The notes under the pieces are model-generated. The model saw nothing but the letters and a program-made list of their open reading frames with translations, had not been told where the DNA came from and made no database searches. Below, piece by piece: positions 37,471-48,560 of a stretch of 64,000 nucleotides of DNA; within the stretch, counting starts at the first letter, position 1; each line of letters begins with the position of its first letter. The stretch is from Morella rubra (lineage: Eukaryota > Streptophyta > Magnoliopsida > Fagales > Myricaceae). The DNA lies in NCBI GenBank assembly GCA_003952965.2, contig CM025852.1, positions 22,352,280-22,416,279 of the forward strand, read 5' to 3'. Position numbers and translations under genes: made by a program.

Positions 37471-38209
37471 TTAAAGTCTCGTGGCTGAGCTTTTCTCCGC
37501 AACTTCCATCAATAGCTCACAACTAGAGCTCTTGTATGAGGGCTTGACTTTGACTCTGACTTTGTAGTAACTGCCCTTCTTTTTTTTTTTTGACTTTGTA
37601 GCATCTGCCGAATTGGAGCAAAAGTAACCTCTGGCAAAATCACAAAGCACAAACAAAAAACAGAAGAAAAAGCAACCTCTGAAAGTGAACAGTGGCTGCC
37701 TTTGATGGATTACTTTGGTTGACTGATCAGAGCACAAGGTGTCCCTGTACGGAATTTCGGCAACTCCTGCGGTTTTAATTAAAATGATTTGCTCAGCTAA
37801 AGTGCTAGTTTGCAGCGTTATTGGGGTATTCTGATATCTTCTGACTATCTCCCGGAAACAGTCAATGATAAACTTTTCTCCCCCTCCCAATTAAATCCTC
37901 TTAATCTTTAACTCGTGACGATTCACATCCTTAATCTTCCTCTACAGTTATGATCTACCTGATTTTTCCATTATGTGCCTGATGCTACTAATAACCATCA
38001 AATCGGAAAACACATATTAGAATGCCAAAACAGGAAGTTCAATGCTAGGTTCAAAATACCCCCAATTTGCGATAAATGAAAAATTTTCTATGCAAACGTT
38101 AATCTAAATATTGTGTTCTATTAAACAAGCAGAACCCCTTTACTCGTTGCAAATGCAACTGACTGAGAAGCATAGACTCAACTTTCTTTTTTATGGAGGC
38201 GAGTTTTAA

Positions 38210-38415
38210 TAAGTTCATTTGGGGGGTTGAGATCACAAATTCTAACAATCATTCACATCAACTTTAATATTTTTTTATTTAAAAATTATATGAAATATTC
38301 TCTATTCTTACTTTTTAACAAACTCCAATAAAGATCATTCTCCAATCTTCAACTTTTTTTATCAACTTTCTACAAACTCTATAATTTTTTAAAAATTTTG
38401 TTTGTTAAACATCAG
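38210..38415. mobile_element. GTGTTTG-family MITE (copy 4, minus orientation, diverged)
   Basis: Read on the minus strand, this runs from TGATGTTTAACAAACAAAAT to CTCAACCCCCC. It shares the layout of the other copies, including TTATTGGAGTTTGTTAAAAAG. It is more diverged at its far end. Confidence 0.45.
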
Positions 38416-38611
38416 GCATATAGTGCACCTCATAAATGCTCATTTTTCTCAAACCTTCAACTTGTTTTTTAAAAAAATTATATTGTCAACAAAATTTAAT
38501 GATGAATGAAAAAAATAGACTATGTAATACATATCATAACAAGATACATTGCAAAAAGCGGTAGATTCTAAATGGCCCATCACTAAGAGTGGCATGAGTA
38601 GATAATTCAAA

Positions 38612-39301
38612 GGCTTAATTAGTCTACTAGTTCTTGGGGTATGGCTGAATTTTAAACTGGTCCCTAAGGTTTATTTCGTCTTAAACTAATATTTAGGGAA
38701 TTCTTCATGTCCTGGAGTGGTAATTCTGTCAACTAAAGGGTGAGAAAAAAAATTCTGACCAAAATCGGAATTCTGAGTTCCGTAATTCTAATTCCGATTT
38801 CGGCACATATCGGAACCAGAATCGAAATGTATTTTTTTTGCATTTTTCAGAATTTCATCCGTTTCGGTTCTCACCCTTACGTCAACTATGTTGGCTCTAT
38901 TAATAGAATAAATCTCACGTGACAAACGTGGACACATCATCATCAATCACAAGCAATCACGTGTCCTCAATTCACTCAAATTGCTAAGTTGAACTGATTG
39001 GTGTTAATTTAAAATATCGAATTGTCTACGTAACCTGGACTTAAAATACTAGCTCATAACGTCACATTGGACAAATCTTTTGCACCCTGAGTGACTAGAA
39101 GCCACGTGGCTACTTGTGATTGATGATGATGTGTCCCAATTAGCCACGTAAGATTTATTTCATTAATAAACCGACTAAGTCGACGGAATGATCGCTTTAA
39201 GACACAAAGGATTCCATTAAAGGCTAGTATAGGACGAAATAAATCCTAGGTACTAGTTTGAGATTCAGTCATACCCCGAGGACTAGTGAACTAATTAAGC
39301 C
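38612..39301. mobile_element. Mutator-like foldback element with 9-bp target duplication
   Basis: The element starts GGCTTAATTAGTCTACTAG and ends with the inverted counterpart CTAGTGAACTAATTAAGCC. The inverted arms extend about 200 bases, with further matches such as TCATCATCAATCACAAG against CTTGTGATTGATGATGATG. It is flanked by a perfect 9-bp direct repeat, TAATTCAAA, at 38603-38611 and 39302-39310. Long inverted arms and 9-bp duplications are typical of Mutator-like elements. There is no transposase, so it is non-autonomous. A nested element occupies 38736-38880. Confidence 0.88.
38736..38880. mobile_element. Nested hAT-like MITE with 8-bp target duplication
   Basis: This 145-bp element begins AAGGGTGAGAA and ends TTCTCACCCTTAC. 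It is flanked by a perfect 8-bp direct repeat, GTCAACTA, at 38728-38735 and 38881-38888. An 8-bp duplication and short inverted ends fit the hAT superfamily. It lies inside the left arm of the Mutator-like element; the right arm is uninterrupted at the matching place (39176-39184). Confidence 0.85.
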
Positions 39302-39842
39302 TAATTCAAAGTGTAACCTTCTAATAGTTATTATATTTTTAACATAGGCGCAAATTAATTTGCTCATTAGTCCGTGCTTTGAAATAAATAATTATTGTGA
39401 TTTCTATAGCACATAGTAGTGATTAAGAGAAGATTAAACCATAGAGAAATAGAAATTAATACGAAAATTTTAAATAGTTCGAATATATGTCTATATCCAG
39501 AATATGAATAGCTGCCGATCATGTCACTGACAACACCAATCAAACTTGGGAGTCTCGAGATTAATTCTTCTTCCCCCCCCGCTGGAAAATGAAAGGAAGG
39601 AATATGGGTAATAAAATTTTGGTTTTCAAGCAAAATATATATATATATATTTTTTTCTAAATGAAGCAAAAAAGATAAATCAAATGATCGACAATTTAGA
39701 GGGAAAAAAAGTATTGTCGATTGACAATTTAGAGCCACATGGTTAGATAATTCAAAGTGTAACCTTTTAATATTTACTATATTTTTAACATATAAAGCAA
39801 TTTGCTTATCAAGTAATGCTTTGAGAAAAATAATTATTGTGA
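39302..39842 (+). repeat. Direct repeat of about 100 bp at the Mutator-like insertion site
   Basis: TTCAAAGTGTAACCTT followed by TATTTTTAACATA and AATAATTATTGTGATTTCT occurs at 39304-39402 and again at 39750-39842. The second copy keeps TAGATAATTCAAAGTGTAACC uninterrupted. A further relative of the adjoining sequence (ATTTCTATAG...AGTGATTAAGAGAA) lies at about 41398-41430. Confidence 0.75.
39475..39710 (-). pseudogene. Degenerate copy of the EXO70E leader region
   Basis: This stretch repeats the order of motifs at 37240-37440. Shared motifs include TCACTGACAA/TTACTGACAA with CACCAATCAA, GAGTC.CGAGATT, GGAATATGGGTAATAAAATTTTGG and ATCAAATGATCGACAA, with many small differences. No EXO70 coding sequence adjoins it. 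It is a fragment of a duplication of the EXO70E 5' end. Confidence 0.7.
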
Positions 39843-40216
39843 TTTCTGATTGAGCCATTTTTAATAGACTTGAAGTCCAACACTTGAAATGGGTTGAAAG
39901 GTCTAAACTCTCACTTTTTCCTCCTACAAGTAAAGAAAACAAGTTAGGATTCAAGGTCCTTCCCGTAGAGGGATTTTTTTGATTCCATTGTTTAATATCT
40001 TTTCTTTTCTGGTTTCTTTGATTATCAGTGAGAGAGAGTATTAGAGAGAGTTATGCCTGTTCCTCCCCTGGTTATCCCTCTTCTTTTGTCATATGGGTCA
40101 AAGGCTTCTTGGGCCTCGACCCCATTTTCTCTTCGGGTCTTATCACTTTCTAGACCTTTTGCCGTCCCATCCACCTTTTATCAAAGGTTGCGTTGTCAGA
40201 ATTGGTTTCCTCTAGG

Positions 40217-41142
40217 TAGTGGTGGTTAACGGTAGTGTAGGTGACGGTTTGGAGAAAACCGTCACCGTCACTGCAATTGACGGAATCACATAATTGAAAC
40301 CGTCACCGCACCGCTAAGGCACTAACCTCCATTGTCGGTGACGGTATTAACAGTAACGGTTATATAATAACCGCTTAAACCGTATTTTCGGGTTTTTTTA
40401 CTGTCCTGTTTTGTCCCTCCTTTTTCGATTTTTTGTCAAAGGCCATCATAATATATCAAAAATAATTTAACATCCCCAACACGGAATCACATAATTGACA
40501 CACCGCACCGCTATAATAATATTATAACGGTTATATAATAACCGCTTAAACCGTATAACAAAAAAAAAAAATTTTTTTTTTTTTTTTTTTTTTACTGTTT
40601 TGGCTGTTTTCCTTATTTTTTTTCATTAAGACCATTTGATGCCTATATATAAGTAACAAATATAATCATTCAAATATCATAACCTGTTTAAATTTCAACA
40701 TAATATCATAATCAATAATCATATCAAATGGACAAATATCATAACCTATTCAAACATAATATCATAATCATTAATAATCATAACAAATATAATAAGCTAT
40801 CCAAAAGTTCAACATAATATTATATTCAAACATAAAAGACTAAAGTCCAATAAAAGTGTCCAACAATGTGACATAAACCAACTAAAATATTCCAAAAAAA
40901 GCCCAACAAAAGTATGTCACATAATCAATAATCATCTCAAGTCTCAACTAGGAGGGTTAACAGTAGTGTAGGTGACGGTTTGGCAAAAACTGTCACCGTC
41001 ACTGCAAATTGATGGAATTAAATATTTGACACCGCCATCGCACCGCTAAGACACAATAACCGTCCTTGCCGGTTGCGGTACTGGTAGCGGTGGCGATTTT
41101 AGCGGTTAAAACCGCCACCACCGGTGAAAATGAGCACCCCTA
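40217..41142. mobile_element. Non-autonomous hAT-like element, 926 bp
   Basis: The ends are TAGTGGTG on the left and, in reverse complement, TAGGGGTG on the right. The flanks are CCTCTAGG at 40209-40216 and CCTCCAGG at 41143-41150, an 8-bp target duplication with one mismatch. Near the ends lie many CACCG/CGGTG motifs (GTGACGGTTT, ACCGTCACCGTCACTG, CACCGCACCGCTAA), as in hAT subterminal regions. The middle is AT-rich with a long A/T run at about 40559-40593 and no transposase frame. Short TAG...GGGTGN ends and 8-bp duplications indicate hAT. Confidence 0.8.
40949..41142. repeat. Element-like block repeating the left end of the hAT element
   Basis: TAGGAGGGTTAACAGTAGTG at 40949 repeats, in the same orientation, the left end TAGTGGTGGTTAACGGTAGTG at 40217. 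The similarity continues for about 150 bases through GTAGGTGACGGTTTGG, GTCACCGTCACTGCAA and CGCACCGCTAAG. A third, truncated copy with CACCGCACCGCTA lies at 40480-40555. The right 194 bases could therefore be a small element in their own right. Confidence 0.7.
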
Positions 41143-41150
41143 CCTCCAGG

Positions 41151-41972
41151 ACAGCTTGAGTCGACTGTCCCTTTTCTTTTTATTTTTACTTTCTCGCTCG
41201 TCAGTTAGTGAATAAACAGAGAATAATCATAGTTTCTTATGCAGGCTTCTTTACTCAATAAAGCATGGATGTCAGGTTTTTTTATGGACCTCCAATCATC
41301 GAGAAACTCATACCACATTAGATGGGTTGATCCTTGTTTCACTATTTTGAGCCTCTAATTATGGGCTTTTGTAATAAGAAAAAATTACTCCTCCATCAAT
41401 TTCTATAGTGCACACACTAGTGATTAAGAGAAAATTAAAGAATAGAGAAAAAGTGATTAAGATTTTAAGTGGTTCCACAATATGTATATGATGTCTGGTT
41501 GAACTCAAAGAAGCTAATATGTATATGAAAATTTGAATTTTGTTTTGCTCTATTTTCTTGCAACCAAACAACGAGGATCTGGGTCATCTTTTTCAAATTG
41601 TTCGAATGCCACTATTTTGGAGTAGAATTAATGGTTTCTTTTTGTTGTTTTTGTTTTTTGCTTGAGCTTTTCGTTCAATTTTTTGTCAATATCTTGCTTT
41701 CCAGAGTAGAATTTGGTCAATTTATTTTTTTCATTTTTCTTACATGGTAATGATAAATTATGCTTGCCTATCCTGCTTGCATACGATGTCTGGTTGAACT
41801 CTCTGTCTCTGCGAGGTAGTTGAATGTGTCGTCAACTTATAACATCTTCTTTTCGACGTGGTTCATTTGATACTTGCATATAGACCATCGCACGGGAAAT
41901 TAAACATGCGTCCATAAGTGGTGGTCAGCCCAATCCGCAAGCAATTTTTATTTTAAATCAAAAGTAAAATGC
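41151..41972. other. Intergenic DNA, no gene seen
   Basis: Nothing coding was recognised. The phrase ATGTCTGGTTGAACTC occurs at about 41489 and again at about 41786, a small direct repeat. The part at 41398-41430 resembles 39400-39430. Confidence 0.4.
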
Positions 41973-42176
41973 CAACGAGATAAGCAAAAGGACAAGTTAA
42001 AGTAACAATTTATAGAGCATGAGGGAGGCGAAGGTTATAAAAAAATCGCTCATGCAATTAGAGAACATGTGAGCAATGAGACAAGCAAATGGACAAGTTA
42101 GCAAGTGAAGGTAACAATTTAGAGAGCACGAGGGAAGCGAATGTTATAAAAAAATCGCTCCTAAGAATTAGAGAGC
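41973..42176 (+). repeat. Two-copy tandem repeat with period of about 100 bp
   Basis: AAGGACAAGTTA, GTAACAATTTA.AGAGCA, GAGGGA.GCGAA and GTTATAAAAAAATCGCTC occur in order from 41973 and again from about 42072. A third, weaker copy may follow at 42225-42310 (AAGAGAAGCAGAGGTTAA). No coding capacity or function is evident. Confidence 0.75.
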
Positions 42177-44886
42177 TCAAGGCTTTGTGAGTAGCAAAAC
42201 GTTAACAAAAAATATTAAAAAAATAAACCTTTGGCTCGCGCAAATTGGAGTGCACAAGAGAAGCAGAGGTTAATGAAAAAATAATTACAATTTAGCGTGC
42301 GCGAGAACGAGCATGCAACGGAAGTCCGCTAGCGAGACAAGTACACCTTACTAACGGATAGTAGTGTAATTGACAAACCACGTTAACTTTATTTTAAATC
42401 AGAACCACCTTAAACCGCATGCGGAACAGTGAAATTGAATTGAAACCCAGGACTCAGACCGTTTAACAAATATAGCCTAATTTACTTTGTACCATGCTTC
42501 GTGCCCATAGCTCCCGCTCCACCTCGAAAATTTATTCGTCCTTGTCAAACAAAACGATGATTATACCCAAAAGTCAATCCTCTACGTTCCACTCTGCTCC
42601 TAAGATTTGACCGCTTATTCAATAACTTCAATAATACTTCATTCTCATTGCAAAGAATACAAATCACTTGTTTCAACAATAATTTTTTCCATTTCTTATG
42701 GTGTTTGGTTGAGGCGGAAAAATACTACTCGGAATCATAGGTTAAATGAAAGAATGAAATACTTGAACGCGACATGGGATTACGCGTCTTGAGAAAGTCT
42801 TGAATGCATCAGAAAATGTCAATATCTGCAGTCAAAACAGTAGAACCAATTAAGATGCCCATATTTCGTACCGACTTCAAATGCTCAATAATCTGTTCTG
42901 CATCCAAAATCAATTATATATTACAATTGGAATTTGGTAAACCGGAAACTTTTAGTCACCCTTTAATTTCCAGATGACAGCGACCGCACTTTTCGTCAAG
43001 TCAATCTTTATTTTGTTACATTTTTTTTTTTCCTTCAGTAATTAGGTATTAAAGAATTTGAGTTGCTTGGAATAAAGGAATGTTTCAAAACAAAACTCTT
43101 TTGACCTAACAATTCAATCGAAGCTTGCTCGACGGCTGGCCTGCCCAAGTGGATCGTGTTTTCTTACCTATACTAAAATCATAGCTGTCGCAAAAAGGAC
43201 ATGTTAACTAGCTGTTGAGAACCATCCATGGTTCAACAAGTTTGCCTATGACCAAGGGAAAGTAATAGTACAGAGGTGAGGCTACTGTAACGGGGAAAGG
43301 TTACTTTGGTCCTTGGGTGTTCTAAAAGGTTGTCGTGGCCCTTAGGTGCTTTAAGTGTTAGGTGGTTTTAGACATTTTTAATTCGAAAAGTTAATTCAAG
43401 AGGTAAGACTTTTACTCACATTAATAAACTGATCATTAATCCCTTTCACAATCGATGTGGGACTGACTCTAACACTAAAGTTATAATAGCAGAAAAACTA
43501 ACGTTATAAATTGTTTTGTAGAAAGAATCTCCAAAACAATATAGGACTATTGCGTCCTTTGGTGACTCTTTGTGGTCAGATTACACTTCCTACACATTTG
43601 CTTCGCATTTAACAGTATTCTCCTTACGAGGCTTTCACTCCCTCTTTTGACCGTTCTAGTTACACTCTTTATGATCATTAGTCTTGGCTATTAGTTTATT
43701 CTAGAAAGAAAATTATAGCATTCTGCCCTCCTCAATGTTACTTAGTCTTAAGATATGGCAAATTCTAACACTCTTATGATCATTGGTCTTGACTATTATT
43801 TCCAAAATTCCAACTATCCCAGAGGCTCTCAAATTGTCTCATGCTTTTTCCGGTATCAATTAGCAACATAGAGAAATCATTTTTTACGTGTAACTGTAAC
43901 TCCAGTTTACAATATGATGCTTGTCTTGATTTGACGACCTTTGGTTGAGATCTAACAGCTAAAATCGTGTTGTTTTATTTGGTTTTTTTTTCACCTTTAT
44001 CAATCAGCTTAGGACTAAATGTTACCCAATTTTTTGTTTTCCTTTTGCTGTTTGAGGACAGCACAAAACAGTCATGGTACTGGACCCTACAGAAGAAAAA
44101 AAAAAAAAAAAAAAAAAAAAAATGCCACCCAGCTCCTTAATTTTGGACTTTTTACTTGATTTTATTCTTCCATGCCCTACCTTAGATCAACCTCTCAGAA
44201 ACCCTAGACCCATATTAAGGTATCTTTCCACGCACAAATGGAGTTAGCTTCTGGACGGCCTAGTCTTGTGCAGGATATATATATTATGTATTGGCGTTGA
44301 CTGTCTAAAGAATGGCTTACAGCGTCGTACTCAACTCAGACTTGTTCAACATTGTAAACATCACCAGCTACCTCGGCACTTTGAATTCATCGGTCCCATA
44401 ACGAGAATGTCTTGTATAAAATGCTCTCCCTATCTCCTATACACCAACCTTCAAATTTCAGAACAAAGTATGTGCTAAAACGTGTTGACTTTTTATGGTT
44501 ATTGTAGACCGTCCACCGCAATAACGCTATCGTGTTTAAAAAATCGAGAAATCGAGAAAAATAACGCTATATATGTTTCATGTGGTTTACTTGTTTAACA
44601 AGCAACTCTCAGTGCTTAAAAAATCATTAAACAAGACCCTCAAAATTTTTCTTTTTATTTTATATATGGTATTTCCGTCATGTCCGTTAAGAAAATAAAA
44701 TATTAAACTCGTCAACTGTCACTCTTCCTACGTAATCACCAACCGCTGAAGGCCAAGTGGATCCACTTAACACTATGTGCTTTCATGTCATGGTAGGACC
44801 TTTTTTAGTTATTTTTGAAGTATACGGAGTCATTTGCCAAATGAATAAACTACGAGGACTATTTAAGGATTTTACTCGTTAAAGGT
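42177..44886. other. Intergenic DNA, no gene seen
   Basis: No exon of a known family was recognised in this 2.7 kb. It includes a poly-A run at 44097-44122. The sequence ATAACGCTAT occurs twice at 44521 and 44561. Short open frames here look random. Confidence 0.4.
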
Positions 44887-45093
44887 GACGTTCGGTGATG
44901 AAAATTTTAAGGTGTTAAAAATTTTAGAGTATTAAAATTGGTGAAAAAATAAAGAAAGAGATTATTTAAATTAATTTTTTATATTTATTTGGAATGAAAA
45001 ATGATAATTTGATGAAGAGAGTGAGAATTTTGGAAAATTATTTTATTGAGATAAAAATTTTAGAGGGTGAAAATTTTGAGTGCCAAACACCCC
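44887..45093. mobile_element. GTGTTTG-family MITE (copy 5)
   Basis: A left end GTGACGTTCGGTGATGAAAA and an inverted right end GTGCCAAACACCCC bound AT-rich sequence. It has the same AATTTTGGAGTATTAAAATT-type interior as the partial copy at 45536. It is non-coding. Confidence 0.5.
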
Positions 45094-45535
45094 AAAATAT
45101 CCCACACGGCAAGGTTACCTATACTTTTTCTAAAGAGCAAATCACGGAAGTACCATATATAAAAGGTTAAAGAACCTCAGGAGTTTGTTTGATTATTTTT
45201 AAAGCATATGAAGTTATTTATCCTATGCCATAGGGAACATAAAAGATTTTTGGACTAGAATCTTTTGTAATTTGTTTTCTAAATCTATACAATTCAGAAA
45301 GAGACAAAAATAATAAGTAGATATTATACCATTTAATGCTGGTCATGTATATTTTTCAGGTAGTATGGACCCTACCTTGGGTCTACCTGTTGTGTCTATC
45401 TCTCTCTTAATTGTATGTACAATTCGAGCAACAAATTACAAGAAATCCTCATCCAAGAATTTTACCATTAACATAAGCATCCTATTTGACTATCCAGATA
45501 ATGCAAAGAATCTGACTAATATAAGGTTTTCTTTA

Positions 45536-45670
45536 AGCTGTGTTTGATTGTAAAAATTTTGGAGTGATTAAAATTTTAGGTTATTGGAGTTGGTAAAAAA
45601 GTGAAAAGAGAGAAGATTTGAATGAATAATTTGATGGAGAATAGAGAGATTATTTTGTAATTTTTTTAAT
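45536..45670. mobile_element. Partial GTGTTTG-family MITE (copy 6)
   Basis: GTGTTTGATTGTAAAAATTTTG followed by GAGTGATTAAAATTTTAGG and GAAAAGAGAGAAGATTTGAA resembles the element at 44887. The right end is missing or unrecognisable. Confidence 0.4.
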
Positions 45671-45879
45671 CATATCTTCATTAAGGGTACTTGTTGTTAT
45701 TGACAATTCGTTAACACATATTTCTGTTGAATTTTTTTATTTACGAGGTGACTAAATAATCACATCCAGAATAAAGAATTCCACAAACCTGTCTACGACG
45801 AACTTATTATAGGAACAATTTAGAATTAGACAGATACCGTAAAGACAAGTGGAGTGGACTAATTAGCCTATTTATAGTC

Positions 45880-48442
45880 ATACCTACTGGATGACACTAG
45901 TGAACCACAAAATGTTCCCGAAGCCCAAACCCCGCTCTAACCCACCAAGCATGACCCAGTCCAAATTAAAATCTAAGCCATGTCAGCTACTCCGCAAACT
46001 TTGGGCCGGGTTGACTCAGCAACTCGACAGAGTGCGAGAACTTAGGCCGGGCTCCTCTTCATCGACCGCTCCGTGTCAAAACTTGGGTCTAGTTGGCTAT
46101 GTGGTGTCCAGTTACATTGGGGTCAAGTTCCAGCTCTCCAACGAGACCCTCGACTGCCTGCTCGGCTGTTTGTCTCGGTCTATTTAATCGAAACCAGTGC
46201 CGCCGGTTCGTTTTTCAGGTTAGGCTGTGTGGTTGCTGAGAAAGCGACGAATAGGAAGGAAACAGAAAGGCTGTTTGGTTTGAACTTTTTTGAACTTTTT
46301 AATCTTATTCTGCGAAGTCATTTGAGTGTAGAGAAATTGGTGCGTTAGCTCTTCGTTTGAGATTAAAAAAAAAATGTAGTTAGGGTATTTTTGTTTGGTT
46401 AGTGATAAAATGCCGGAACAGCATACGAAAAAAAGGTAAAATTTTTTGCAAGGATTATTATACTGTTGGTTTTTGTTGTTGTTGAAAATCTAAACCCTTT
46501 GCTCGTTAGTCGTATTGAAAGAGTTGAAGTGAAATGGTAGTGTAAAAGTGTGGAGTGCGTAACTGTGCAAGGCCCAATGAGGTGTTTGGTAGCTGAGAAC
46601 AAGCGGGAGAAGGTTAGAAAGTGAAAACTTCAATTTTGTAAAATTGAGGTTCGTAATTTAGTGATGAGAAATAACTCTGTTGAGGTAAATGAAGTCAACT
46701 AGCTGCATTAGGCTTTGAAGAAGCTAATTATTGTTTCGGAGAAAATGTGGGGGAAGGAATCTGGTACAGTATCTTCGGGTTTTGACAATTATCATCTGGT
46801 TGATTGCCAAGAAATGTAAGAAAAGATGTCATAACTTCATGCACTAGAATGTTCGAATCAATGTGACCTCGAGGACAAAAGACTCCACTTAGCTAAGTAA
46901 TGAAGAAAAAATTTGACTCTTGCTTAAACTGGCATAGTTGCTGAAACAATGTAGGTAAGAAGATAAATTGAAATCTCGGATCCGCAGTTCACATTGTCTA
47001 CAATAGTATTGGGAGTGGGATTTACCAGTAAACTTAACTGAAAATTTCTGGTCCAAATGGAGTTTTTTAAAATTTTGGTGATGCTTAAGATGTAAAATTT
47101 CATCTATACTAAATGCATATTTCTTCAGGTTCATTTTTGCTTCTCAGTTTTTTGGGACCTATTGGGTGGCTGGCTGTGTTATATGTGATGTTCATTTAAT
47201 AATAAGTAGTCCTCTTTCGTTTTTTGGTTAATATACTTGGACACATAAATGTGAGTTACTATTCATTCCCAAGAGTCTGCTGATCTGAGGATAAAATTTG
47301 ATATCTTTCTTGGCATAATGGTTATCCTGTTACTTTTTAAAGTTGTTGATACCTGAGTTTACCGAACTCTATTGTTCACATAGATTGCACTTTTAGTACC
47401 GCTATATTACATGGGGTTGGTTACTTCTGTATCATTGCCACTGCTAGTTCCCAATCACTCACATGATGCAACCTCCCAGTTGTTCCGTGGGGAAGGTACC
47501 TTAGGCAAAAAATCAAATGCATTCTGGTGAAATAACAACTGGACCTTGCTTTGCCACGATGGACACAAGTTGAGATATTTCAGGCTTGTGATTAATCACT
47601 CTTAGGCATAAATGATTTGATTAAGGTGTTGTGCTGATCTATCGCTGGGAAACTTTTAACCATGTTGCAAAGTTGGTGAGGCTCCTCTGGCTTCTCTGGA
47701 TATTCAGATCAGTCAAGAAACTTCTGAATTGGTAAATAGAAGAAATAGTCAAGTAAGTACTGGCTGTTGGACTGGAACTTCCTGTTGCAGAAGCTTTTTG
47801 CAATGCCATGGTCCATTGCCATGAAGTCTGAGCCAGCACTTATTGGATCAGACCAAGCTTGTGTGACTGCTAATGTGCTGCAGATGGTTGTTTGAGCCCA
47901 TCAACTTCGGGATGTGGAAACCTTGCAGATAAAGACATTGAGCAGAGATCATTCTTGCTCAAGTCCAGAGTGATCCAGCCATAAACAAGCAAACATGGAA
48001 CGGATCTTTGCGAGAAATAACTACAAGCCTAAGGAAATAATGAGAGAGATAATGCCTTGTCTTTCTGTAAGGCAGGCAACGGAACAGCTCTTGGTGTTGA
48101 TATTTGTGATGCTGATAAAGGATATGATTCTTTGAATCTTGATCGAGCTAAAGTTCAGGCAGCAGAGAGTGACATGATTGGTGCATTGGATCAGACAAAA
48201 AAGGACTAGTGGATTGCAATCTCTGTAGAAATTGGGACGTAATTGGAGGTGTTGCATGAATTCAGGTTAAAATGGTAGCCAGGCTGCTGCCAGTCTCAAA
48301 CAAAAAGATTTTCACTTCGTGCTAGTCTTAAACAAAGAAGCTTTCACTGCATCTATGCAAACAAAAACAAAATGGACATAACTGGAAAAGGTGCAATAGC
48401 AAGGTCATAACTAATTTTCCCCAGATGACATCAACCCCCCCT

Positions 48443-48478
<36 letters not shown>

Positions 48479-48560
48479 GGAACTAAAAAGCTGTTTCTTT
48501 TCTTTCAGCAGGTGGAACAAATGTGGATGAATTAGCCCTGCCGCCTGTACTCTAATAGGT
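45880..48560 (+). pseudogene. Decayed or poorly conserved transcribed locus of unknown family
   Basis: Coding-like pieces on the plus strand are scattered in this region. They include a GC-rich leader-like block at 45960-46330 and ADGCLSPSTSGCGNLADKDI near 47880. A 45-codon frame at about 48071-48208 (GNGTALGVDICDADKGYDSL...TKKD then stop) follows an AAGGCAG acceptor-like site. A possible last exon at 48510-48555 (AGGTNVDELALPPVL then stop) follows TTCTTTCAG. Between them are in-frame stops and frame changes. No family was recognised. The pieces could be a pseudogene, alternative 3' exons of a small gene, or chance. The leader-like block has a relative at 59850-60110. Confidence 0.3.
48445..48475 (+). 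repeat. CT microsatellite
   Basis: About 15 CT units preceded by a C-rich run at 48436-48445. It lies between two coding-like pieces of the locus above, just upstream of a 3' splice-like site, where it could act as a polypyrimidine stretch. Confidence 0.9.

Noticed and set aside
38612-39301. Long terminal repeat retrotransposon
   Set aside because: The ends are inverted, not direct; the flanking duplication is 9 bp rather than 5; there is no primer-binding site or polyprotein.
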